Shown here: positions 1 to 6,461 of the stretch, in pieces
Position numbering within the stretch: the first letter of the stretch is position 1
Layout: the number at the start of each line of letters is the position of its first letter
DNA from: DATFGK01 sp046712825
GTDB taxonomy: Bacteria; Actinomycetota; AC-67
Length of the DNA stretch: 16,865 nt
Direction: 5' to 3'
Assembly (NCBI GenBank): GCA_046712825.1
Contig: JBKKCR010000274.1
Span: 1 to 16,865 of the forward strand
Notes under the pieces: generated by a model
What the model saw: only the letters and a program-made list of their open reading frames with translations
What the model was told of the DNA's origin: nothing
The model's database searches: none
Position numbers and translations under genes: made by a program

Positions 1-2
1 CG

Positions 3-386
3 CTCGACCTCTCATCGGAACAGGCGACGGCGGTGCGGCCGCTCTCCGGCACGGTCCGCGTTGTCGGGGTGCTCTTCTCGAGCGAGCGAAAGGGCGCTTT
101 CGGACCGGCGATCCCTCCGCAGGGCCAGGTCACGGCCGTCCCGCGCGTCGACGTTGCGAGGCTCGCGCAGCAGCTTCCCTATCCGACTTTCCCTTTGTAC
201 CTGCGGATCGTCTCGCAATCGCCTCCGCAGCCCGGTGAGCTACCCATCCCGCCGGGCTTGCCTGTCCTAGACGACGGCCCGCACCTCTCCTACGCCGTGC
301 AGTGGTTCCTCTTCGCGTCGGTCGCCCTGGCCGTATTCGGCGCGCTCGCTCGCCGCGAGGTGCGACGCGGGCAAAAGGCGACGTGA
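3..386 (+). CDS. SURF1 family protein (C-terminal part)
   Basis: The reading frame is open from the left edge, so the start lies outside the window; 127 residues are visible. SURF1-type proteins are membrane-anchored factors for assembly of haem-copper cytochrome c oxidase. The family's closing signature is present: GPHLSYAVQWFLFA begins a C-terminal membrane helix (SYAVQWFLFASVALAVFGAL), followed by a short basic cytosolic tail (RREVRRGQ). The part before it contains the expected extracytoplasmic strand pattern (SGTVRVVGVLFSSERKGAF, then FPLYLRIVSQSPP). The stop is TGA at 384-386. The copper exporter that follows is separated by 82 bp and has its own operator, so the two are probably separate transcription units, although both concern copper. 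The family call is confident; whether this copy serves a specific oxidase cannot be seen. Confidence 0.85.
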   Translation, partial: LDLSSEQATAVRPLSGTVRVVGVLFSSERKGAFGPAIPPQGQVTAVPRVDVARLAQQLPYPTFPLYLRIVSQSPPQPGELPIPPGLPVLDDGPHLSYAVQWFLFASVALAVFGALARREVRRGQKAT

Positions 387-411
387 AAGCCTCCGTACGA
401 CGGCCCGTGGG

Positions 412-438
412 CTAATATACCCCCAGGGGGTATATTAG
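412..438. promoter_or_regulatory. CsoR-type copper operator upstream of copB
   Basis: A perfect 13-bp inverted repeat with a 1-bp centre: CTAATATACCCCC, A, GGGGGTATATTAG. The TACCCCC/GGGGGTA core matches the G-tract operators bound by the CsoR/RcnR family of metal-responsive repressors. It ends 30 bp before the copB start. AT-rich hexamers inside it (TAATAT, TATATT) could serve as the -10, so a bound repressor would block polymerase directly. No csoR gene is in this window, so the repressor would be encoded elsewhere. The palindrome is seen directly; the regulator is inferred. Confidence 0.8.
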
Positions 439-468
439 AATCCTCGGATAGGAAGCAGAGAGGGAGCC

Positions 469-2568
469 ATGCAGGAGCACGAAGCCCACGCGATGCAGGA
501 TCACGGCTCCCACTCGATGGGCGCGAGCCCCCCCGAACACGGCGGCGCCGGAGCAGGGGGCCATGACCGCCACGCCGGGCACGCCGTGGAGATGTTCAGG
601 ACCCGATTCTGGATCAGCCTTGCGCTGACCGTCCCCGTCGTCATCTACGCGGACATGCTCTGGGATTGGGCCGGGCTCGACATGCCCGACCTCCCTGCGC
701 AGAAACTGGTGCCGTTCATCCTCGGCGCGGCGATCTACGTCTACGGCGGCAGCGTCTTCCTGCGTTCTGCAGTGGGCGAGCTGCGTACGCGGCTCCCAGG
801 GATGATGACTCTCGTCTCGCTCGGCATAACGACTGCGTTCGCGTACTCGGCAGCGACGACGTTCTTCCTCGAGGGAGAAGGCTTCTACTGGGAGCTCGCC
901 ACGCTCGTTGACGTGATGCTGCTCGGTCACTGGATCGAGATGCGGTCGATCGGGCTGGCACGCGGGGCGCTGGCCGAACTTGCGAAACTCCTCCCGGACA
1001 CCGCCGAGCGCGTGACCGACGATGGGATCGCCGAGGTTCCGATCGGCGATCTATCGGCTGGCGACATCGTTCTCGTTCGGCCGGGCGCCCGCGTCCCCGC
1101 GGACGGGGAGGTCGATGAAGGAAGCTCGCACGTCGATGAGTCGATGCTCACGGGAGAGTCTCGACCCGTCGCCAAGCGCGTGGGCGATCGGGTCGTGGCC
1201 GGTGCGGTGAATGGAGAAGGCTCTCTACGCGTGCGCGTTATGCACACCGGCGAGCAGACCGCGCTTGCCGGCATCGCCCGTCTCGTAGCCGAGGCGGAGG
1301 CATCGAAGTCACGGGCGCAAGCGATCGCCGATCGTGCCGCCACGGTGCTCACCTACGTCGCGATCGCTTCCGGCGCCGTCACCGCCTTGGCATGGACACT
1401 TGCCGACCGCGGAGCCGATTTCGTCATCGAGCGCGCCGTCACCGTGATCGTCATCGCATGCCCGCACGCGCTCGGTTTGGCGGTTCCGCTGGTGATCGCG
1501 ATCTCGACGACCCTTGCCGCCAGGAGCGGGCTGTTGATCCGCGACCGACTTGCGCTGGAGCGATCGCGAGAGCTCGACGTCGTCGTCTTCGACAAGACCG
1601 GCACGCTCACTCTCGGCGATCTTGGGGTCGTTGGGATCGCCACGGTGGGCGCCGGTCCCGAAGAGGAGGCGCTCGCCGCAGCCGCCGGACTCGAGCGCGA
1701 TTCGGAGCATCCGTTGGCGAAGGCGATCGTTCGTGATGCCGAACACCGAGGGATAGCGCCGACGCTGGTAGGCGACTTCGAGGCGCTCATTGGCAGAGGG
1801 GTCCGCGGTCGCGTCGGACGGCGCACCCTTCACCTCGGCGGACCCCGGCTACTGGAAGCGCTCGGCGTCGCGGTGCCGGAGGAGCTCGCGCCGTCGGTCA
1901 AGGAATGGGCGGATGAAGGCAAGACCGTCGTCTACCTGGCCGATGGGAAGGCGGTTACTGCTGCGTTCGCTCTCGCGGACTCGATCCGCGAAGTGTCGCT
2001 CGAGGCGGTTCGGAGCCTCCAAGGGATGGGGATCCGCGTGGCGATGATCACCGGCGACTCGGAAGCCGTCGCCGGATGGGTGGCTCGCGAGCTCGGTATC
2101 GACGAGTTCTTCGCGCAAGTTCTCCCGGAGCACAAGGCCGCTCGTATAAAGGAACTCCAGGAGCGCGGGATGCGGGTCGCGATGGTCGGCGACGGCGTCA
2201 ACGACGCTCCCGCTCTCGCTCAGGCCGATGTCGGAATCGCGATCGGCGCGGGGACCGACGTTGCGATCGAAGCGGCCGACGTGATCCTCGTTCGAGACGA
2301 CCCTCGGGATGTCGTCCGTGTGATCAGCCTGTCGCGCACCAGCTACCGGAAGATGCTCCAAAATCTCGGCTGGGCGACCGGATACAACGTTATCGCCCTG
2401 CCGCTGGCCGCCGGAGTGCTTGCGCCTGCCGGAGTCGTGCTGGCGCCGGCGGTTGGTGCCCTGCTCATGGCGCTCAGTACGGTCGTCGTGGCGATCAACG
2501 CTCAACTGCTACGCCGGGACTCGAGCTTGGCGGTCGCCGCCGCAGATGGAGCAGTAGGCCGGCATTAG
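469..2568 (+). CDS. copB: Copper-exporting P-type ATPase, CopB (CPH) type
   Basis: A 699-residue P1B-ATPase that uses ATP to pump copper (Cu+ or Cu2+) across the cytoplasmic membrane. The P-type hallmarks are all visible: the actuator TGES at about 228-231, the intramembrane metal motif CPH at 331-333, the phosphorylation loop DKTGT starting at D375, the nucleotide-binding-domain HP at 414-415, and the hinge GDGVND at 574-579. CPH rather than CPC marks the CopB branch. There is no CxxC heavy-metal-associated domain. Instead the first 42 residues are His/Met-rich (eight His), a known N-terminal feature of CopB proteins. Length is normal and no motif is missing. The ATG at 469 has a GAGAGGGAG ribosome-binding site about 4-5 nt upstream. 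Expression is probably copper-inducible through the palindrome at 412-438. Metal specificity (copper versus silver) cannot be settled from sequence. Confidence 0.92.
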   Translation: MQEHEAHAMQDHGSHSMGASPPEHGGAGAGGHDRHAGHAVEMFRTRFWISLALTVPVVIYADMLWDWAGLDMPDLPAQKLVPFILGAAIYVYGGSVFLRSAVGELRTRLPGMMTLVSLGITTAFAYSAATTFFLEGEGFYWELATLVDVMLLGHWIEMRSIGLARGALAELAKLLPDTAERVTDDGIAEVPIGDLSAGDIVLVRPGARVPADGEVDEGSSHVDESMLTGESRPVAKRVGDRVVAGAVNGEGSLRVRVMHTGEQTALAGIARLVAEAEASKSRAQAIADRAATVLTYVAIASGAVTALAWTLADRGADFVIERAVTVIVIACPHALGLAVPLVIAISTTLAARSGLLIRDRLALERSRELDVVVFDKTGTLTLGDLGVVGIATVGAGPEEEALAAAAGLERDSEHPLAKAIVRDAEHRGIAPTLVGDFEALIGRGVRGRVGRRTLHLGGPRLLEALGVAVPEELAPSVKEWADEGKTVVYLADGKAVTAAFALADSIREVSLEAVRSLQGMGIRVAMITGDSEAVAGWVARELGIDEFFAQVLPEHKAARIKELQERGMRVAMVGDGVNDAPALAQADVGIAIGAGTDVAIEAADVILVRDDPRDVVRVISLSRTSYRKMLQNLGWATGYNVIALPLAAGVLAPAGVVLAPAVGALLMALSTVVVAINAQLLRRDSSLAVAAADGAVGRH

Positions 2569-2606
2569 AGAACGGGTCATTGCGGTCGCCCAGAGGCTCT
2601 TTACGA

Positions 2607-2679
2607 GCTGGGGGCGGGAATCGAACCCGCGACCTACGGATTACAAATCCGTTGCTCTGCCGAGCTGAGCTACCCCAGC
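2607..2679 (-). tRNA. tRNA-Thr (anticodon UGU)
   Basis: Read on the minus strand, a full 73-nt cloverleaf forms: acceptor GCTGGGG with CCCCAGC, D arm GCTC/GAGC, anticodon arm ACGGA-TTTGTAA-TCCGT, a 5-nt variable loop, and T arm GCGGG-TTCGATT-CCCGC. All four stems are perfectly paired. The anticodon at loop positions 34-36 is TGT, which reads ACA, so this is threonine. The discriminator base is T and CCA is not encoded (the next bases are TCG), so CCA is added after transcription. It points at the end of copB and is divergent from gdhA. A minus-strand TACCCT hexamer at 2689-2694 lies 9 nt before the mature 5' end and is a plausible -10. Confidence 0.96.
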
Positions 2680-2722
2680 GCACCGTTCAGGGTAGCGCGG
2701 GACCGGCCGGTACACTGACCTC
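2680..2722. promoter_or_regulatory. Divergent promoter region, tRNA-Thr / gdhA
   Basis: Only 43 bp separate the mature tRNA 5' end from the gdhA ATG. On the plus strand TACACT (2711-2716) lies exactly 6 nt before the ATG, placing the likely transcription start at the start codon. On the minus strand TACCCT (2694-2689) fits a tRNA precursor with a very short leader. No convincing -35 hexamer is seen for either, and gdhA has no Shine-Dalgarno. Confidence 0.5.
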
Positions 2723-3964
2723 ATGACGAACGCGTGGGCAACCGCGCTTGCGCAGCTCGACGAGGCGGCCGCCTTCATGAGCCTCGATCCGAACCTCCAC
2801 GAAGTCTTTCGCACGCCCAAGCGCATCCTCACGGTGTCGGTCCCCGTGATGATGGACGACGACCGGATCGAGGTCTTCACCGGCTTCCGTGTGCACCACT
2901 CGATCGCGCGCGGCCCGGCCAAGGGTGGGATCCGTTACCACCCGGACGTCTCCGAGGAAGAGGTCAAGGCGCTGGCGATGTGGATGACGTGGAAGTGCGC
3001 GGTCGTGGGCATCCCGTACGGCGGCGCGAAGGGTGGCGTGCGGCTCGATCCGAAGCGTCTCTCCGACGGAGAGCTCGAGCGGCTCACCCGCCGCTACGCG
3101 AGCGAGATCCTTCCGTTCATCGGTCCGGCGAAGGACATCCCCGCGCCGGACGTCAACACCGACGAGCGGATCATGGCCTGGATCATGGACACGTACTCGG
3201 TGAACCAGGGCTACTCGGTCCCGGGCGTGGTCACCGGGAAGCCGGCGTCGATCGGCGGCTCGTTGGGCCGGTCGGGAGCGACCAGCCGCGGCGTCGTGAC
3301 GGTGACGCTGGCTGCGCTGCGTCAGCTCGGCCTCCCGAGGGAAGGCTTGAACGTCGCGATCCAAGGGTTCGGCAAAGTCGGTGGGTTCGCTGCGCAACTC
3401 TTCCATGACGCCGGCTTCAACGTGGTCGGCATCGCCGACTACAAAGGCGGCGTTTACAACCAGCGCGGCCTCAACCCGACGGCACTACTCCGGTACAAGA
3501 GCGAGTCCGACACGATCGCCGGTTACACCGGGGCCGACGCGATCACCAACGAGGAGCTCCTCGAGCTGGACGTCGACATCCTGGTCCCGGCCGCGATCGA
3601 GGACCAGATCACCGAGGCCAACGCCGACCGGATCAAGGCGAAGCTTGTGGTCGAAGGCGCCAACGGCCCGACCACGCCCGAGGCGGACCACATCCTCGAA
3701 CAGCGAGGCGTCACCGTCGTCCCGGACATCCTGGCCAACGCCGGCGGGGTCACCGTCTCCTATTTCGAGTGGGTCCAGGACATCCAGGCCTACTTCTGGA
3801 GTGAGGACGAGGTCAACGCCCGCATGCGAGACATCATGGAGCGCTCGTACGAGGAGGTGCGGACCCTCTCCGAGGAAAAGGGCGTCCGGCTGAGGCTCGC
3901 CGCGCTCGCCCTCGGCATAGGACGGGTCGCAGAGGCCCACCGGGTTCGGGGCTTGTTCCCCTAG
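2723..3964 (+). CDS. gdhA: Glutamate dehydrogenase (Glu/Leu/Phe/Val family)
   Basis: A 413-residue amino-acid dehydrogenase that interconverts glutamate with 2-oxoglutarate and ammonium in the cytoplasm, using NAD(P). The substrate pocket lysines are K67 (GPAKGG), K91 (MTWKC) and catalytic K103 (PYGGAKGG). Their spacing of 24 and 12 residues equals that of K89, K113 and K125 in Clostridium symbiosum GDH, and D143 (APDVNT) lies 40 residues further on, as D165 does there. The Rossmann loop is GFGKVG at 215-220. Length and the TGKP...GGSLGR segment favour glutamate rather than leucine or phenylalanine as substrate. Cofactor preference is not decidable here. The ATG has no Shine-Dalgarno but a TACACT -10 exactly 6 nt upstream, suggesting a leaderless mRNA. 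The gene ends 61 bp before the next gene with no visible terminator. Confidence 0.92.
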   Translation: MTNAWATALAQLDEAAAFMSLDPNLHEVFRTPKRILTVSVPVMMDDDRIEVFTGFRVHHSIARGPAKGGIRYHPDVSEEEVKALAMWMTWKCAVVGIPYGGAKGGVRLDPKRLSDGELERLTRRYASEILPFIGPAKDIPAPDVNTDERIMAWIMDTYSVNQGYSVPGVVTGKPASIGGSLGRSGATSRGVVTVTLAALRQLGLPREGLNVAIQGFGKVGGFAAQLFHDAGFNVVGIADYKGGVYNQRGLNPTALLRYKSESDTIAGYTGADAITNEELLELDVDILVPAAIEDQITEANADRIKAKLVVEGANGPTTPEADHILEQRGVTVVPDILANAGGVTVSYFEWVQDIQAYFWSEDEVNARMRDIMERSYEEVRTLSEEKGVRLRLAALALGIGRVAEAHRVRGLFP

Positions 3965-4025
3965 AACCCCCGCTTGCCCGCCCCGCCCTGGCTGTGTGGC
4001 AGAATCACACCGCTGTAATTCTCGT

Positions 4026-4322
4026 GTGGGGGGTTCGGTGGCCGAAGAGCAGATGCTTCCGACGGTGGGCGATGAGCTCACGGAGCGCGATCGCGAGATC
4101 CTCGCGTTCGAGCGGGACTGGTGGAAACACGTCGGGGCCAAGGAACGCCAGATCCGAGATCGGTTCGGCGTCTCCGCCACGCGCTACTACCAGATCCTGA
4201 ACGAGCTGATCGCGGCCCCTGCAGCGATGCGGGAAGACCCGATGCTCGTGCGGCGCTTGCAGCGCATGAGGGCCGCCCGGCAGAAGCAACGCGTCGCGCG
4301 GCGCCTCGGTCTGCCAGAATAG
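4026..4322 (+). CDS. DUF3263 family protein
   Basis: A small basic actinobacterial protein of unknown biochemical role. The body (LTERDREILAFERDWW, then GAKERQIRDRFGVSATRYYQ) matches DUF3263, which resembles a helix-turn-helix: the segment IRDRFGVSATRYYQILN looks like a recognition-helix unit. The C-terminus is strongly basic (RMRAARQKQRVARRL). A DNA-binding role is plausible but inferred. The start is uncertain: GTG at 4026 has TGTAAT 6 nt upstream (leaderless style, 98 aa), GTG at 4038 has only a run of G upstream, ATG at 4053 is shorter and GTG at 3996 is longer. An imperfect inverted repeat, GTGTG-N7-CACAC at 3994-4010, lies just upstream. It is followed 6 nt later by the LytR_C gene, probably as an operon. 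Mycobacteria keep the same order, Rv0430 then Rv0431, as far as I recall. Confidence 0.82.
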   Translation: MGGSVAEEQMLPTVGDELTERDREILAFERDWWKHVGAKERQIRDRFGVSATRYYQILNELIAAPAAMREDPMLVRRLQRMRAARQKQRVARRLGLPE

Positions 4323-4328
4323 TCCCCG

Positions 4329-4853
4329 ATGCCCGGGAAGCACGCGCCGGAATCTTCGGCCTCATTCATCCTCTCTCTGTCGAGGGCGGCCGGCGGCGCG
4401 CTCTTGGCGGTCGCGGTCATGACGATCCTCGTGGTTGCGCTCCTGAACCGCGGCAACGCCGAGGAACCTCAGGGACCGACCGTCGCGAACCCAACGTCGT
4501 CGCCGACGCGTAGCACCACGCCGAGCCCCACTCCGTCGACCGTATCGCCGTCGGCGAAGCCGACGGTCCTCGCGCCGAGCAAGGTCACCGTTCAGGTATT
4601 GAACGGCACCGGCCGCACGGGGCTCGCCGCCGCCGTCGCACAGGACGTCGAGAAGGCCGGCTACAAGCTCGGTGGAACCGGCAACGCCCCGCGCACCGAC
4701 AAGAGCACCATCTTCTATCGGAAGGGGCGCCGCGCGGAAGCGCTGGCGTTCCAGCAGATCTTCCCCGACTTCAAGGTGCTCAAGGAAGCTCCGGCTTCTC
4801 AAGCCACGATCCTGCGAGTGGTGCTCGGCGCCGATTGGCCCGAAACGAACTGA
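4329..4853 (+). CDS. Membrane-anchored LytR_C domain protein (VirR-like)
   Basis: A 174-residue protein with three parts: a short N-terminus and one membrane helix (about residues 20-39, GGALLAVAVMTILVVALL), a Pro/Ser/Thr-rich linker (about 46-84), and a C-terminal LytR_C domain (about 85-170, starting VTVQVLNGTGRTGLAA). LytR_C domains occur at the end of LytR-CpsA-Psr cell-wall ligases and also alone, as here. The protein should sit outside the membrane, where it could act as a cell-wall scaffold. The best-studied stand-alone relative is mycobacterial VirR (Rv0431), linked to envelope integrity and vesicle release; that parallel is inference from domain order plus the DUF3263 neighbour. The ATG follows the previous stop by 6 nt with no Shine-Dalgarno, so it probably depends on the upstream gene. 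The gene ends 6 bp from the convergent gene at 4860. Confidence 0.82.
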   Translation: MPGKHAPESSASFILSLSRAAGGALLAVAVMTILVVALLNRGNAEEPQGPTVANPTSSPTRSTTPSPTPSTVSPSAKPTVLAPSKVTVQVLNGTGRTGLAAAVAQDVEKAGYKLGGTGNAPRTDKSTIFYRKGRRAEALAFQQIFPDFKVLKEAPASQATILRVVLGADWPETN

Positions 4854-4859
4854 AGCGGT

Positions 4860-5648
4860 TTAGGCGGCGCCGGTGCGCCGGATCAACGTCAGCACGCTGT
4901 TCGATCTGATCACGACGCCTCCGCCGGCGGCAGGGCCTCCCGAGATCGCGAGCCGTGCCTCACCGTTCGATCGAACCGTGACCGGCAATCCTTCCCGGAA
5001 GGCGAACGCGATCTCGCCGGCCGCGTACTCGACGCCCTCAAGCCGGAGCGCCGTGCCCGCCACCTCTCGCTCGCGAACGACCGGGCGCCGGGTCGAGATC
5101 GCGACGATCCCGCACTCGTAGCCGTTCACGACCTTCAGGGCCGCGAGGCGGGCTTCTTGTATGCCGCCGGTTGTCCCCGAAGCTGTGGGGAGCGGTCGGG
5201 TCCATCGGTCGGCGAGATGAACCCGGCCGGCGGGTAGCGGAGGGCCGATCAAGGGAACGAGATCCTCGATCTGCGCGGCGTCCAGCTCGCCGGTGCCTTC
5301 AGCCGGCGTCACGCGGTCGATCTGTCCGTCGCTGCCGACCTCGATGACGACCCGCTGCTCGGGGGGCGGATCGACCTGCTTCCCGTCGCGCGTGAGCTTG
5401 ATGGGCGTGATCGTCATCGTGAGCGTGGTCGTCGGCGTGACCTGCTCGACGACCACGCGGGTCGTCGCCTCGAGGCGGGTGCGTTCGGTTGAGGTCAGGT
5501 CCGCCGCCGAGATGGTGACCTCCGCGTCGGCGATCACGCGGTAGAGACGCACCTCTCCCGGTGAGAATCGGGAGCTGAGCCGCAGCTCGGGGGCGGCGCA
5601 GGCCGCCGGTCCGAGCAGGAGGATGATCAGAAGGCCGAGGCGGCGCAC
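4860..5648 (-). CDS. Exported protein, probable lipoprotein, function unknown
   Basis: A 262-residue secreted protein. The N-terminus is a clear signal peptide: MRR, a Leu/Ile-rich core, then GPAAC with Cys at 17. The lipobox is imperfect (Pro at -3), so lipidation is likely but not certain. The mature part is rich in beta-type sequence and Thr, with a pattern (FSPGEVRLYRV..., LTMTITPIKLTRDGK, VEVGSDGQ-like turns, then LVPLIGPPLPAG...DRWTRPLP) that recalls actinobacterial DUF6263-type extracytoplasmic proteins; I am not certain of that family. The start is GTG at 5648, with TAGACT on the minus strand exactly 6 nt upstream and no Shine-Dalgarno. It is convergent with the LytR_C gene (6 bp between stops) and divergent from otsB. 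No enzymatic motif is visible. Confidence 0.75.
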   Translation of the reverse strand: MRRLGLLIILLLGPAACAAPELRLSSRFSPGEVRLYRVIADAEVTISAADLTSTERTRLEATTRVVVEQVTPTTTLTMTITPIKLTRDGKQVDPPPEQRVVIEVGSDGQIDRVTPAEGTGELDAAQIEDLVPLIGPPLPAGRVHLADRWTRPLPTASGTTGGIQEARLAALKVVNGYECGIVAISTRRPVVREREVAGTALRLEGVEYAAGEIAFAFREGLPVTVRSNGEARLAISGGPAAGGGVVIRSNSVLTLIRRTGAA

Positions 5649-5682
5649 CGGGTCAGTCTATGGGCGCGATAGCATCCCGGCC
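5649..5682. promoter_or_regulatory. Compact divergent promoter, lipoprotein gene / otsB
   Basis: A 34-bp gap carries two outward -10 hexamers: TAGACT on the minus strand (5660-5655), 6 nt from the GTG at 5648, and TAGCAT on the plus strand (5670-5675), 7 nt from the GTG at 5683. Each -35 region would have to overlap the other promoter or the opposite gene. Neither gene has a Shine-Dalgarno, so both mRNAs are probably leaderless. Confidence 0.5.
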
Positions 5683-6456
5683 GTGCTCAACGGTGTCCCG
5701 GCCGCGCTGGCCGCCCTGAACGACTCGGCCGCGGGGGCCGGCGTCTTCTGCGACTTCGATGGCTGCCTCGCCCCTATCGTTCCCGACCCCGCTCTAGCGC
5801 GCCCGGTGCGGGGCGCTCCGAGCGTCCTCGCCAAGCTCGTTCGGAAGTTCGCGGTCGTGGCGATCGTCTCCGGACGTTCGGTCGCCGACCTCTCGCGGCG
5901 GATCCGCGTCCCGGGCGTCCGGCTAATCGGGCTCCACGGGATGGAGGAGATCCACGGCGGCGTCGTGACGGTCGTGCCCGAGGCCGAGGCCGCGCGCGAT
6001 GCGGTTGAGGGCGCCGCGGATCGGCTGGAACGCTCACTCCGCGGAGTGCGCGGTGCTCTGCTCGAGCGCAAAGGGCTCGCGCTCGCCGTTCACTTCCGGC
6101 GCGCCCCCGATCCCGTTGAAGCGGAGCGCCTCGCGTCACCGTTGGTGATCGAGGCGGCGGCGGAGGCCGGACTGGCGGTCGTGCCGGGCCGTCGCATCCT
6201 CGAAGTACGGCCGATGGAAGGCGGGGACAAAGGAGATGCCGTTCGCCGCGTCGTCGAGGAGCACGGGCTGCGCGCAGCCATGGTCGGCGGGGACGACGTC
6301 GGCGATATCCCGGCGTTCGCGGCGCTCGAGGGGCTCGAGGTTGCGATCCGCGTGGCGGTGGCGAGCGCGGAGTCGCCGGCGGCACTGACCGAGCGTGCGG
6401 ATGTCGTCCTCGGCACGCCGCAGGAGTTCGTCGGGCTCCTTCGTCGTTTGGCGTAA
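5683..6456 (+). CDS. otsB: Trehalose-6-phosphate phosphatase
   Basis: A 257-residue HAD-superfamily phosphatase that removes phosphate from trehalose-6-phosphate, the last step of the OtsAB route. The motif I DFDGCLAPI supplies nucleophile D24 and acid/base D26. IVSGRS provides motif II, K in GGDKGDAVRRVV motif III, and GGDDVGDIPAF motif IV. LIGLHGMEEI and VHFRRAP are typical of the trehalose-phosphatase cap region. Motif I has Cys where Thr is usual (DxDGT), a mild oddity. GTG at 5683 is chosen because TAGCAT lies 7 nt upstream; an in-frame extension to 5623 would run back through the divergent promoter and into the neighbouring gene. The gene is convergent with otsA (5 bp between stops), so the two enzymes of the pathway are not in one operon. 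Confidence 0.9.
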   Translation: MLNGVPAALAALNDSAAGAGVFCDFDGCLAPIVPDPALARPVRGAPSVLAKLVRKFAVVAIVSGRSVADLSRRIRVPGVRLIGLHGMEEIHGGVVTVVPEAEAARDAVEGAADRLERSLRGVRGALLERKGLALAVHFRRAPDPVEAERLASPLVIEAAAEAGLAVVPGRRILEVRPMEGGDKGDAVRRVVEEHGLRAAMVGGDDVGDIPAFAALEGLEVAIRVAVASAESPAALTERADVVLGTPQEFVGLLRRLA

Positions 6457-6461
6457 CCGGC

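Noticed and set aside
2592..2600. AGAGGCTCT near-palindrome between copB and the tRNA as a terminator
   Set aside because: It is too short and lacks a loop or U tract on either strand.
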